Of a stretch of DNA of 64,000 bases, positions 9,474 through 18,382 are shown one piece after another. The notes under the pieces were generated by a model that ran no database searches, was not told the origin of the DNA, and saw only the letters and a program-made list of their open reading frames with translations. The stretch spans positions 1 through 64,000 of the forward strand of contig JALOCI010000001.1 of the NCBI GenBank assembly GCA_023227835.1, read 5' to 3'. Origin of the DNA: Bacteroidales bacterium (GTDB taxonomy: Bacteria; Bacteroidota; Bacteroidia; Bacteroidales; UBA932). Each line of letters starts with the position of its first letter. Within the stretch, counting starts at the first letter, position 1. The translations under genes and the position numbers were made by a program.

Positions 9474-10193
9474 TTAAATCAATCCTAATTCAGATGCGTA
9501 CTTCACTGCCTCAAGAGAGTTATTTGCATTCAGTTTTTCCAGAATCCTCTGGCGGTGTGTATTTACTGTATGAATGCTTATAAACAGCTTTGCAGATATC
9601 TCCTTGCTTGACATCCCTTCCCCGACCATTTGCAGCACCTCAGTCTCTCTGGACGATAGCGGGCTATGTTCAAGTTCCCTCATAAAGCTCTGAACAGAGA
9701 AGGTCTCACCTGTTCTGTAGTTTAAAATCTGAGACTTGACACCATTAAATTCATTTTGATCCGGAGAGATATCCATCACTCCGAGAGACAGCCACAAAGC
9801 ACCCTCTTCATCCCGTTCAATCACCTGATGTTGTTCAATAACACGAATATAAACCCCTTCCTTGTTTAATACACGATACTCATTTATCAGTTTGTAATCG
9901 TCAATTGAAATTATCCCTTTATCAATCAGACCATAGATATATCCTCCGTTCTTTTCTAAAACAAGAATGTCGTCAGGATGAACACGTTTATTAAAATACT
10001 CATTCCCTTCATTCTCAATAGCAACTATATCAAAGCCAAGGAGATTTGTGAAATTCAAAGATGTATAAAGATGTTGGCCAACCTTGATGTCGAAAAGAGT
10101 GATTCCGCTGTTAGAAACACAAGCAAGCACGGAAAGCATCTCAATGTGTTTATGTAGGATTTCTTTCTCCTTATCTGTATGGTTATAGTCCAT
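9474..10193 (-). CDS. PAS-domain LuxR-type transcriptional regulator
   Basis: 239 residues. The first about 150 residues form a PAS-like sensor (LGFDIVAIENEGNEYFNKRVHPDD is the PAS-typical stretch, followed by EYRVLNKEGVYIRVIEQHQV). Residues about 170-239 are a LuxR-type helix-turn-helix: LSSRETEVLQMVGEGMSSKE, then ISAKLFISIHTVNTHRQRIL. It probably senses a small ligand or redox state in the cytosol and acts as a DNA-binding activator. It has no receiver domain. Promoter and targets are unknown; it is transcribed away from the SDR gene at 10336, so the 140 bp between them must contain both promoters. Confidence 0.88.
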   Translation of the reverse strand: MDYNHTDKEKEILHKHIEMLSVLACVSNSGITLFDIKVGQHLYTSLNFTNLLGFDIVAIENEGNEYFNKRVHPDDILVLEKNGGYIYGLIDKGIISIDDYKLINEYRVLNKEGVYIRVIEQHQVIERDEEGALWLSLGVMDISPDQNEFNGVKSQILNYRTGETFSVQSFMRELEHSPLSSRETEVLQMVGEGMSSKEISAKLFISIHTVNTHRQRILEKLNANNSLEAVKYASELGLI

Positions 10194-10335
10194 ATTTTAA
10201 TGAAAAATCAGTATTGACGTATAATCTTAATTTCAGTCACTTTGCACAAAAATACAATAATCGGGCTAAACTGGCTTTTTAAGAAAAAAATAGAAAGAAA
10301 TATTTTAACAAAAACTAATAATTCAGTCATTTGAA

Positions 10336-11148
10336 ATGGATAAATCGAACACATTTGCTGTGGTAACAGGGGCAAGCCAAGGTTTAGGGAGGTGTTTTGC
10401 TCTGGAATTGGCAAAGAGAGGAATCAACACAATATTGGTCTCGCTTCCGGGAGAGAATCTCAATTCTGTAATTAATGAGGTTAGAGAAATGGGAACGGAA
10501 TCGTATATGTATGAAACGGATCTCTCAGATACGGAGAAAGTTCTGGAGTTATCACAATGGATAAATACAAATTTTGAAGTAAATATTCTGATCAACAATG
10601 CGGGACGTGGAGGGTCATCTCCTTTTATGGAGAGTAGTGTAAGTTACATAAACGGAATAATACAATTAAATATTAAAGCGACAGTTCTTCTTACGCATCA
10701 GCTTCTTCCAAATCTTATGAGACAGGAGAAGGGTTATGTGCTCAACATTTCAAGTATGGCTTCTTATACACCGACCGGTTTAAAAACTGTCTACCCGGCC
10801 TCAAAACGTTTTATCCAACATTTCACAAGGGGCTTATATCAAGAACTGCGACACACTAATGTCTTTGTAAGTGTTGCGCTTCCGGGTCCGATGAAGACAA
10901 ATGAAGATGTTACCAGAAGAATTGACAGGCAGGGTGTTCTTGGCCAGATGGGGCTGCTTTCTCCGGAAAATGTTGCTAAGATTTGTGTCCGTCAGCTATT
11001 CAGACGGGATACTCTTATAATGTTGGGCTGGTTAAACAAAATAAACTGGCTAATCCTTAATCTTGTTCCTGTCCCGTGGAAAATGAGCCTGATGACACGT
11101 GCTGTAAGAAGAGAAATATGTGGAACTTATTTTTCTAAATGTCTGTAA
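10336..11148 (+). CDS. Short-chain dehydrogenase/reductase
   Basis: 270-residue classical SDR. The NAD(P)-binding motif is VTGASQGLGRCFA near the N-terminus, followed by NNAGRGG, the catalytic Ser in NISSMASY and the YxxxK pair as YPASK. The long C-terminal tail (about 215-270, WLNKINWLILNLVPVPWKM) is hydrophobic and could attach the enzyme to the membrane, as in acyl-lipid or sterol-type reductases. It is followed 63 bp downstream by an NAD-dependent epimerase-like gene on the same strand, and the two may act on the same lipid-like substrate. The exact substrate cannot be inferred. Confidence 0.88.
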   Translation: MDKSNTFAVVTGASQGLGRCFALELAKRGINTILVSLPGENLNSVINEVREMGTESYMYETDLSDTEKVLELSQWINTNFEVNILINNAGRGGSSPFMESSVSYINGIIQLNIKATVLLTHQLLPNLMRQEKGYVLNISSMASYTPTGLKTVYPASKRFIQHFTRGLYQELRHTNVFVSVALPGPMKTNEDVTRRIDRQGVLGQMGLLSPENVAKICVRQLFRRDTLIMLGWLNKINWLILNLVPVPWKMSLMTRAVRREICGTYFSKCL

Positions 11149-11210
11149 TATAAGGGTGTCGCTATATGCATTTTATGGAAACGTTGTGTAATACGTTGAA
11201 GAATAAAAAT

Positions 11211-12185
11211 ATGGAAAAATCAGTGCCACAGATTTTAATTACAGGGGCGAATGGATTTCTAGCAACAAATATTATTGAGCAGTTGCTGGAGGATAAGATA
11301 AAAGTAAGAGCGCAATTGCGGAGAAGGCCCGCTTTCAGACTTCCTGCTGATATGTGGGAGAGGAGCGGCCTGCTGGAAATTGCAGAATGCGATTTTACAA
11401 AATCAGAGACAATGAAGGCACTTGTTCAGGGGTGTGATTATGTGATACATGTGGCTGCAGTAACAGATCCCTCACTATTAAAATACGAGGATTATTCGCG
11501 GATTAATGCGGATGCAGTCAGAAATCTGATAGAGGCTTCTGTTGAAGCAGGTGTAAAACGATTCATCTTTGTTAGCTCTGCGAATGTTTTCGGTTATGGA
11601 ACAAAAGAAAAGCCCGGAGACGAAAGTCAGCCGGTGAGTCCCCCATTTGACCGTTCACTATATGCCCAAAGCAAGATTGAAGGACAAAATCTGGCAATGA
11701 GCTATAGCGGCAGAATAGAGATCGTCTCGGTAAATCCCACTTTCATGATAGGGAAATATGGAGATAAAAATGGCTCTAACAGAATTATAACCAGGGCTGG
11801 GAAATTGTCAAAAAATAAAAGAAAACGATTAATCTTTGTACCACCTGGCGGGAAAAATTTCATCAATGTTGAAAATGCGGCAAGAGAAATTATAAGGTTG
11901 CTGTATAAAGGAAAAAATGGACAAGCATATCTGGTGTCGGGAGAAAATCTCTCATACGTAGAGTTTTATAAATTATTAAAAAACGTTACAGTTGCTAATT
12001 TCAGAATCGTCAAAATTCCTGTTCCGGCAATGCTTATTGCAGGCGCAGCGGGTTCCATGCTGCGTCTTGCGGGTGTAAAATGCCCGCTCTCGTTTGTTAA
12101 TGCACGAATACTATGTGTCAGCAATTTCTACACGAATAAAACTCAGGATCTTGCCAAGATTTTTGAAACCTTGTCTAATTCTTGA
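11211..12185 (+). CDS. NAD-dependent epimerase/dehydratase-like (extended SDR)
   Basis: Extended SDR of about 324 residues. The Rossmann motif ILITGANGFLATNI is close to the N-terminus when the start is the ATG at 11211; ATGs at 11166 and 11175 are possible but would add an unusual leader. Further motifs are DYVIHVAAVTDPS, VSSANVFGYG and the catalytic YAQSK. Family relatives act on nucleotide sugars, flavonoids or 3-beta-hydroxysteroids; the substrate here is unknown. The first codons of the gene (MEKSVPQ) coincide with a copy of the motif GAAAAATCAGTGCCAC at 11214-11229. Probably co-expressed with the SDR just upstream. Confidence 0.85.
   Translation: MEKSVPQILITGANGFLATNIIEQLLEDKIKVRAQLRRRPAFRLPADMWERSGLLEIAECDFTKSETMKALVQGCDYVIHVAAVTDPSLLKYEDYSRINADAVRNLIEASVEAGVKRFIFVSSANVFGYGTKEKPGDESQPVSPPFDRSLYAQSKIEGQNLAMSYSGRIEIVSVNPTFMIGKYGDKNGSNRIITRAGKLSKNKRKRLIFVPPGGKNFINVENAAREIIRLLYKGKNGQAYLVSGENLSYVEFYKLLKNVTVANFRIVKIPVPAMLIAGAAGSMLRLAGVKCPLSFVNARILCVSNFYTNKTQDLAKIFETLSNS
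11214..11229 (+). repeat. Solo copy of the gene-end motif
   Basis: GAAAAATCAGTGCCAC, identical over 16 bases to the arms at 4071-4221. It lies in the first codons of the epimerase-like gene, in the same orientation relative to the gene as the copies at the starts of the nuclease and GH97 genes. No inverted partner was found nearby. Confidence 0.7.
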
Positions 12186-12235
12186 ATTAAAGGTCATGAG
12201 TTTTAACTAAATTTGTACAACACAAAAATACAATC

Positions 12236-12883
12236 ATGAAATTTTTCATAGACACAGCAAATCTCAATCAAATCAGAGAGGCAAACGACCTGGGAGTTCT
12301 GGACGGAGTAACCACAAATCCCTCACTAATGGCAAAAGAGGGCATAAAAGGTGATGCTAATATAAAACAGCACTACATAGACATTTGTAATATTGTTAAA
12401 GGTGATGTTAGTGCGGAGGTTATTTCCACAGATTTTGAAGGGATGATAAGAGAGGGAAAAGAGCTTGCTTCCCTTCATCCTCAGATAGTTGTCAAGGTCC
12501 CTTGCATAAAGGAGGGTATTAAGGCTATCAAGTATTTTTCTGATAATGGCATCAGAACAAATTGCACTCTTGTGTTCTCTGTCGGGCAAGCACTTCTTGC
12601 AGCAAAGGCAGGTGCAACTTATGTATCACCATTTGTCGGCAGATTGGACGATATTTCTACCGATGGTGTTGAACTAATCCGTCAGATTGTTGAAGTATAT
12701 AACTATTATGGCTATGAGACAGAGGTATTGGCTGCTTCAATCAGGCATACAATGCACATTATACAATGTCTCGAAGCAGGGGCTGATGTTGCCACTTGCC
12801 CTCTGGATGCAATTCTGGGTTTACTCAGACATCCTCTTACTGATTCCGGTCTCGCAAAATTCCTCGCAGATTTTAATAAGTAA
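12236..12883 (+). CDS. Fructose-6-phosphate aldolase/transaldolase-like protein
   Basis: 215-residue TIM-barrel of the short transaldolase (TalC/FSA) family. It starts MKFFIDTANLNQIREANDLG and has GVTTNPSLMAKE, the substrate-binding stretch. The Schiff-base lysine is Lys87 in QIVVKVPC, matching Lys85 of E. coli FsaA. The length fits this family exactly. Most Bacteroidota members are annotated as transaldolases of the non-oxidative pentose phosphate pathway, and that is the likely role. A TAAATTTG -7 box (12208-12215) precedes the start by about 20 bp. It ends 3 bp from the convergent MFS gene. Confidence 0.92.
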   Translation: MKFFIDTANLNQIREANDLGVLDGVTTNPSLMAKEGIKGDANIKQHYIDICNIVKGDVSAEVISTDFEGMIREGKELASLHPQIVVKVPCIKEGIKAIKYFSDNGIRTNCTLVFSVGQALLAAKAGATYVSPFVGRLDDISTDGVELIRQIVEVYNYYGYETEVLAASIRHTMHIIQCLEAGADVATCPLDAILGLLRHPLTDSGLAKFLADFNK

Positions 12884-12885
12884 TA

Positions 12886-14154
12886 TCAATCGCTTATTAT
12901 TCTGCGAGATAGAAAAATATGTGCCACATAAAATGAGACAATGCCGATGAGGATCAATGAGGCACCACCAATAATAAATGTGTTTGTTATACCAATCGTG
13001 TCTGCGATATAACCGGTTGCAATAAGACTGAACATTGCAGGAATCATTATCAGGCTTCCGTGGATGGAAAAGACCCGGCCCAGAACACCGGGATCGATAC
13101 TTGTCTGTATAAGCACCGTAAAGGCTCCCCAGAATACCGCCCCGGCAATACCGCCGATGAGCGAAAGACCTGAAAATATGTAAAAGCCTTCAGGAGGCAA
13201 AAAGCCGGAAAGCAAAAACGAAGCACCAAGTACAATGTATGATGAGTTAATAAGCATTACCTTATCGAATTTGAACTTTGGAAGAGTCATAAGCACCCCG
13301 CCGAGCAGCATTCCGACACCCCAGGTAATCTCAATGAAACTCATTTTATATGTGTCGCCGGCAAAATGGTCCAGTGTCATTAACGGGAAGAGGGTGGAGA
13401 CAGGCACCATCGCAAGGCTGGCAAACACTGTAAAGATAAACATCCACATAATGCCGCGCTTTTCTTTAATTTCATGTATCCCCTGGCGGAATTCCATAAA
13501 AAATTTCCGAAACTCTGCCTTTAAACTCCCTTGATTCACATCCGTTTCACCTTTAGGAGCCTTTGCCGGATTCGGAATAGTGACAAACAGCAGAGATGTG
13601 CATGCTATTAGCGCCCCGATTACGTCCAGCATTAAAACCCAGGTCATATCCAATATTGTTACGAATAATGCTGCAATTGCAGGAGCGGCAATCGTGCTGA
13701 CCGAATAAATCATATTATTTACTCCTGCTACTCTCATCAGCTTATCCTCAGGAGCAAGAAGCGGAACAGAGGCCTCCATTGCCGGAGAGTGAAATGCGCT
13801 TCCGATTGATCTGAATGCCAATAAAGTATAAATAAGCCCAAGATGAACATTGCCTGTATAGAAAAGTGCAGCCATTACAAGAGTCAGGGCAGCGACATAC
13901 AAATCGGCAATAATCATTGTCCTTTTGCGGTTCCATCTGTCAATAAGTACGCCTGTGAATAGACCGAGTATAAGATGAGGCATCATTGATGCCAGTGTAG
14001 AGTATGCGAGAACCTCTGCAGAACCTGTCCGTACGCTGATCCAGAAGATAATGGCAAAACTGACTATAGAGCTTGTTAGAGTGGAAAACAGCTGTCCCAC
14101 CCATATTAGTGCGAATGTCCTTTGCCAATTACTCTTCTCCGGTTGAGGGGTCAT
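12886..14154 (-). CDS. MFS transporter (EntS-like exporter family)
   Basis: 422 residues with about 12 hydrophobic segments. The pattern GLFTGVLIDRWNRKRTMIIAD after the second helix is typical for the MFS_3/enterobactin-exporter-like branch. These proteins export siderophores, antibiotics or other small amphiphiles by proton exchange; the cargo here is unknown. The C-terminal end (FYVAHIFLSRR) overlaps a diverged copy of the recurrent motif at 12909-12927. The gene converges on the transaldolase gene with a 2-bp gap and no obvious hairpin. Confidence 0.88.
   Translation of the reverse strand: MTPQPEKSNWQRTFALIWVGQLFSTLTSSIVSFAIIFWISVRTGSAEVLAYSTLASMMPHLILGLFTGVLIDRWNRKRTMIIADLYVAALTLVMAALFYTGNVHLGLIYTLLAFRSIGSAFHSPAMEASVPLLAPEDKLMRVAGVNNMIYSVSTIAAPAIAALFVTILDMTWVLMLDVIGALIACTSLLFVTIPNPAKAPKGETDVNQGSLKAEFRKFFMEFRQGIHEIKEKRGIMWMFIFTVFASLAMVPVSTLFPLMTLDHFAGDTYKMSFIEITWGVGMLLGGVLMTLPKFKFDKVMLINSSYIVLGASFLLSGFLPPEGFYIFSGLSLIGGIAGAVFWGAFTVLIQTSIDPGVLGRVFSIHGSLIMIPAMFSLIATGYIADTIGITNTFIIGGASLILIGIVSFYVAHIFLSRRIISD
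12909..12927 (+). repeat. Diverged copy of the gene-end motif
   Basis: ATAGAAAAATATGTGCCAC differs at two bases from the motif at 4192-4221. It encodes the last codons of the MFS gene on the opposite strand, the same placement as the copies at the 3' ends of the GH97 and M16 genes. Confidence 0.5.
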
Positions 14155-14341
14155 ATTTTTATAAAACAGTCTGAACTATACAAAGGTTTAAAATTTTTCA
14201 AGATTATACGAAAATTCCCTGTCATTTTTATGTGATGGTAATGTTCCACCCGGAGCAAATTTTATGCTTGCAGTAAAATATGTTTACATCGATGTGTAAA
14301 GAAAAATTACACAAAATGTAAAATATTTGACGTAGTAAAAC

Positions 14342-14370
14342 TTGCATGGTTCAAAATTTGCATATATTTG
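14342..14370 (+). promoter_or_regulatory. Bacteroidota-type promoter
   Basis: A TTG at 14342-14344 and TATATTTG at 14363-14370, 18 bp apart, fit the TTTG / TAnnTTTG pattern. Transcription would start near 14377, about 23 bp before the gene at 14400. Confidence 0.6.
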
Positions 14371-14399
14371 GCTTTTAAAATCAAGACTTACTGAATAAT

Positions 14400-14747
14400 A
14401 TGGAGCAGAATATCACAAGAAAATTTTCCGTTAACCTTTCTTTCGAGGAGATCAGACTTCCACCTTTCGAAGATATACTTGTATTGGGTAAAAAATCACC
14501 TCAAGGTAAAATAGGTGTATATAGATCATTTCAACTACTTGTCCCTGATGAGTTTAAAGTGGCTGAAGTTGGAGGGGAACTGGTAGAGGCCGTATTCATA
14601 AGTAAGAAACTTATAAGAAAAATGCCAGAGAAAACAATTCTTGAAATTCTTGAGGAGAAGGTGTTCCCGTTTGTCTCTGAATTTGAAATTATCAAAGTTG
14701 ACTTCAAGGTAAAGACGAGTTATGATCTAATAGAAATTGAACAATGA
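14400..14747 (+). CDS. Small protein co-transcribed with a histidine kinase
   Basis: 115 residues, soluble, mixed alpha/beta, no signal peptide or membrane segment. I do not recognise the family. Its stop overlaps the start of the histidine kinase gene by 4 bp (ATGA), which implies translational coupling and a joint function, perhaps a ligand-binding or regulatory partner of the kinase. It begins the transcript, just after a good promoter. Readable features are a conserved-looking FPFVSEFEIIKVDFKVK stretch near the C-terminus and many charged residues. Confidence 0.75.
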   Translation: MEQNITRKFSVNLSFEEIRLPPFEDILVLGKKSPQGKIGVYRSFQLLVPDEFKVAEVGGELVEAVFISKKLIRKMPEKTILEILEEKVFPFVSEFEIIKVDFKVKTSYDLIEIEQ

Positions 14748-15829
14748 TAAAAATCGATGATTGTGTAACGAAAAATTACTCGAAGGTCAGTCATGAAGCC
14801 GGAATATCTTCAATAGAAAGCGAACTGTATAAAAAGCAGACCCTTGTTGTGGTTGATGATGATGATAAATATGTCGGCCTGCTTTTCTATGCCGAACTTG
14901 CACACAAACCTCATAAACTTGTGATTGACTGTATGAGCGATGTCAAATTGAGACTTACTCCGGAGGACAATGTATCATCTATCGTAGAAAAGTTTAATCA
15001 TAGTAATTTACCGGCCCTTCCGTATTTTGTAGATGATGTATTTACAGGGATACTTGAGAAAATCTGTGTTATAGACAGGATGCGGGTTATAGTTGAAAAG
15101 CTTTATTCTAATTCGCATATAAACCAGAAACTCAGAAAGAACTTTCTGAACAATATAACACATGAGATCAGGACACCATTAAGCATACTTGTCGGTTTTC
15201 TAGATATAATAGCTGAAATTGATGTTGAAAATTTCAGGGACGAAAGTAAAGAGTATCGGAAAATGCTGGATCATAATATAAAAAGCTTCCTCACAATGAT
15301 GAATAGCCTGATAGAGGTCTCAAGAATTGAATCGGGAGAGGCCTTGGTCGGGGAGATTACAAAATTCAGTGTAAAAGAGCTTTTTGACGAACTGAAAGAG
15401 TTCTTTGAGCTAAGAGCGAAAATTTCAAGACGAATTATCAACTTTGAGTTTGTTGTAGAAGATGGTTGTGATACTTTAACTACGGATTATAATAAATTAA
15501 AACAGGTACTCTATAATCTACTAGAGAATGCGACAAAGTTCACAACAAATAATAAAGTTACCTGTGTGTTAGGAAAATCTAAACCAGATGAGCCACAAGG
15601 TCATGTTTTCTCTGTAACAAATGGTTTCTCTCATGAACTCTTCACATCCGGAGATGAGCTTTTTGTGCCATTCAGTAAAGAGTACAGTGGTAAAAATTAC
15701 AAGACAGGCCTGGGAATAGGGCTGGCACATGCACGCATGTTGGCAGAGTCGTTCGGATATCATCTTGATTATGTTTCAAAAAAAGAATTGATTACATTTT
15801 ACTTGTCAGGTCAATCTGAACCTAATTGA
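14744..15829 (+). CDS. Cytoplasmic sensor histidine kinase with CBS-like domains
   Basis: 361 residues without membrane segments. Residues about 5-125 look like a pair of CBS motifs (TLVVVDDDDKYVGLLFYAEL and LPALPYFVDDVFTGILEK), which bind adenine nucleotides. A HisKA domain follows with the phospho-accepting His in NNITHEIRTPLSIL (about residue 143), then a HATPase domain with the N-box NLLENATKF and a GLGIGLAHARMLAES G-box. It would phosphorylate a response regulator not encoded nearby. The CBS input suggests sensing of energy state; that is inference. It is coupled to the upstream 115-residue protein. Confidence 0.88.
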   Translation: MIKIDDCVTKNYSKVSHEAGISSIESELYKKQTLVVVDDDDKYVGLLFYAELAHKPHKLVIDCMSDVKLRLTPEDNVSSIVEKFNHSNLPALPYFVDDVFTGILEKICVIDRMRVIVEKLYSNSHINQKLRKNFLNNITHEIRTPLSILVGFLDIIAEIDVENFRDESKEYRKMLDHNIKSFLTMMNSLIEVSRIESGEALVGEITKFSVKELFDELKEFFELRAKISRRIINFEFVVEDGCDTLTTDYNKLKQVLYNLLENATKFTTNNKVTCVLGKSKPDEPQGHVFSVTNGFSHELFTSGDELFVPFSKEYSGKNYKTGLGIGLAHARMLAESFGYHLDYVSKKELITFYLSGQSEPN

Positions 15830-15982
15830 ACTTAGCTAAAATATATTAATACCTTTTTCATAAATAACTTAGTGAGACTAATTCTAAGAAGTTGATTATG
15901 CGGTAAATATAATCAATTATTGGATTGTTAAGAGTTGTCTGAAAATCTTTAAAAGAGTAGGAAAAACCTAAAGGTATTAACA

Positions 15983-16219
15983 ATGAAAAAAAAGTTACTA
16001 ATTATTGCTGGCGTATTATTAATAGTCGGCTTGGCTTCTTCATGCGCAAAATCTAAATCAACATGTGACTGTACAATCACCATGAAGGATAATGGTGGAT
16101 ATATTAACTCGACCACCCATTCAACTGTTGAAGTTGAGGGAAAATGCAGTGACGGCAATACGACGACGACATCTAACTACAGTGGAGTACAGGTGACTAT
16201 AACAACTGTATGTGAATGA
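15983..16219 (+). CDS. Small cysteine-containing lipoprotein
   Basis: 78 residues. The N-terminus (MKKKLLIIAGVLLIVGLASSC) is a lipoprotein signal with the lipobox at LASSC. The mature part is short and Thr/Ser-rich, with CDCTITMKDNGGYI, a further Cys in GKCSDGN and a final TTVCE, so disulfides or metal binding are possible. I do not recognise it. It stands before a run of exported proteins on the same strand and may belong with them. The 150 bp upstream show no clear promoter. Confidence 0.7.
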   Translation: MKKKLLIIAGVLLIVGLASSCAKSKSTCDCTITMKDNGGYINSTTHSTVEVEGKCSDGNTTTTSNYSGVQVTITTVCE

Positions 16220-16324
16220 TACTCGATTAGATCGGGTGTAACTATGCTTTCCAAATAGGGGCATGAAAAATATGTTGTATTTGTATTGAACGTAAATAGT
16301 AATTTGCTATTGATTGAAACTAAT

Positions 16325-17239
16325 ATGCGAATGAGAATCTCCATAGGGTTAGTCTTGAATTTGATAATTGGATTGATTTTCATCCTCTCATCTATCCTTA
16401 AGCTTTGCTCAATTGAGGATTTTGAACTCTATCTATTTAGCTTCGGGATATTCCGGTTTAGTTTTTATTCATTCATTGCCAGACTTATCATAGGACTGGA
16501 ACTTTGCCTGGGAGTAGGCTATATAATTAATATTTATCATAAATTCTTCTACTATACAATATTTGCCATTACGATTTGTTTTACCATAATATTAGGTTAT
16601 CTGCTGATAACAGGCAGTAATGAAAACTGTCATTGCTTCGGAGAAGCTGTAAATATCACTCCGTTAGAATCAATAATAAAAAATATGCTTTTATTGATTC
16701 TTCTGAAGCTAAGCAAGAAAAAGACAGATCCGATAATAGATCTACCTAACAGGTATTTATTTATAACGGCTATGTCACTCCTGTTCATCGCCCCTTTTTT
16801 TGTAAATCCGCCAACCAGTATCAAAGCATTGACCTCTCCTGTCAAAACTATTAATGTTCAGACATTCAATAAATTCATTCGCTCAAATCCGGAAATTGAT
16901 TGGGGAAGAAAGACAAAAGCAATCTTCTTTTTCAGTACTGCTTGCAATCATTGCAAGATGACTGCAAGAAAAGCATCTCAAATAATGGAAAACAACAATC
17001 TACCTAAGGAGAATATTATGTTTCTGTTTTGGAAAGTCAATAATAATAGTGTCAAAGAGTTTCTGTTCAACACAGGGAGCGAGGCTATACGCTATGATTT
17101 CATGGACATTGTCGAGTTATTGACAATAACTGAAGGAAGGGTGCCGGCTATCGTATTTTATGATAACTCAGGCAATCCCGCAGTATATAATATAAATACA
17201 CTTGACGAATCTAAATTAATAATGTTGTTAAAAAATTAA
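16325..17239 (+). CDS. DoxX/MauE-like membrane protein fused to a thioredoxin-like domain
   Basis: About 304 residues from the ATG at 16325 (MRMRISIGL); an earlier TTG at 16286 is less likely. Residues 1-130 form four membrane helices of the MauE/DoxX type, ending in the characteristic ENCHCFGEAV motif, known in Bacteroidota as part of thiol-handling membrane proteins. After a fifth membrane helix (about 145-165), a periplasmic domain carries STACNHCKM, a CxxC redox motif of thioredoxin-like type. It probably moves reducing or oxidising equivalents across the inner membrane for disulfide chemistry of exported proteins, such as the neighbours downstream. It starts a chain of closely spaced genes up to 22152. 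Confidence 0.75.
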   Translation: MRMRISIGLVLNLIIGLIFILSSILKLCSIEDFELYLFSFGIFRFSFYSFIARLIIGLELCLGVGYIINIYHKFFYYTIFAITICFTIILGYLLITGSNENCHCFGEAVNITPLESIIKNMLLLILLKLSKKKTDPIIDLPNRYLFITAMSLLFIAPFFVNPPTSIKALTSPVKTINVQTFNKFIRSNPEIDWGRKTKAIFFFSTACNHCKMTARKASQIMENNNLPKENIMFLFWKVNNNSVKEFLFNTGSEAIRYDFMDIVELLTITEGRVPAIVFYDNSGNPAVYNINTLDESKLIMLLKN

Positions 17240-17249
17240 TCATACTACA

Positions 17250-18377
17250 ATGCAAATAGTTAGAAAAATAATTTTATTCGTTTGCCTGTTTTGCCCTGTT
17301 ACAATTTATGCACAATGGTCCTTTACCGGAACTGTAAACGGTGAAGGAGGCGGAATGGGCAACATGTGTGTGCTAGACAAAAAATATGCAGAGAGCCAGG
17401 TTAGCTCATACTCAGGGAAACAGTTTGCAACTCAGTCAGAGTGTGAAAAAGCAAGGCAATATGTTATGAACAGTGTATCTGCAGGTTGCAAAGACTATAT
17501 AATAGTGTCATGTTCACCATGTACTGGTGCCGGAGGAGTTGCCGGCTCTGCTTCAGGCAGTACCTTCGGAGATTTTGACTGGTTTGGTACTAAGCCATTT
17601 GCATCTACAAATGATTACTTAGATAACCTTACCCTGAAAGAGAATTTTGATAGATACATGGAGGCCCTATCCTCTATAATGGATGAATATAATACCCGGG
17701 ACTGGGGACTTCCTACCGGTGATCTTGAGTATGATGCTGAACGTGTGAAACAATACTCGGATCTTATGAATAATAGAGATTTTATTGTAAAAAAAGGGGT
17801 TGCACCAAAAGGCAGGGGGATTGTCATGAATAGGACTTATACTCCAATGCATTCATTTACCCCAAGATTGTTCGAAGCTCCAGAACTTCCCCTCTTGGAT
17901 AACTCTTCTATAGACTTATATATTCCCAAAACAGCGATAGAAGATTATTCAACAATCACAGATTGGGTTTTATGGACAGCTGACAATGCTGATTTAATTA
18001 TTGGAGCTTTAGCAAAGACACCTGTCGCAGCGTTGGCAACTGCAAATATCAACTTATATAAAGAGTTGGGATTATATGTATATGATGTGACAACGGGAAA
18101 AAGAATTGCCAAAGGGTGGTCTGATTCTTTTGAAATTCTTGGACAATCTTCTTATGAAACAGCAAAAGGCCTTGTATCGTCAATGGTTTTTGGTTTTGTA
18201 AAATTAAGTGCAACAAGAAAATTAAGTTCAAGTATTTACTCATTTGCTGACAGAAGACTTGGTGTAACAACCATGAAGTATTTTGATACAATCATAAGTA
18301 CTGGAGATTTTGTTGAATCTGGCGTAAAACAAATCATGTCGGGTTATGACTTGTCGAAAAGAACAAACACTAAATAA
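17250..18377 (+). CDS. Exported protein of unknown function
   Basis: 375 residues with a signal peptide ending IYAQ at about residue 22. The N-terminal region has several cysteines (NMCVLDKKY, SECEKARQY, AGCKDYIIVSCSPCTGAGG), a glycine/serine-rich linker, then a mostly helical C-terminal region with a weakly hydrophobic stretch (NADLIIGALAKTPVAALATANI). I recognise no family. The Cys-rich head followed by a distinct tail is compatible with a cell-surface or effector-like protein, but nothing shows toxicity. It starts 11 bp after the redox membrane protein, which could oxidise its cysteines. Confidence 0.7.
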   Translation: MQIVRKIILFVCLFCPVTIYAQWSFTGTVNGEGGGMGNMCVLDKKYAESQVSSYSGKQFATQSECEKARQYVMNSVSAGCKDYIIVSCSPCTGAGGVAGSASGSTFGDFDWFGTKPFASTNDYLDNLTLKENFDRYMEALSSIMDEYNTRDWGLPTGDLEYDAERVKQYSDLMNNRDFIVKKGVAPKGRGIVMNRTYTPMHSFTPRLFEAPELPLLDNSSIDLYIPKTAIEDYSTITDWVLWTADNADLIIGALAKTPVAALATANINLYKELGLYVYDVTTGKRIAKGWSDSFEILGQSSYETAKGLVSSMVFGFVKLSATRKLSSSIYSFADRRLGVTTMKYFDTIISTGDFVESGVKQIMSGYDLSKRTNTK

Positions 18378-18382
18378 TTGAC

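Noticed and set aside
10202..10212. Partial motif GAAAAATCAGT upstream of the LuxR gene
   Set aside because: Only 11 bases match and the GTGCCAC half is absent.
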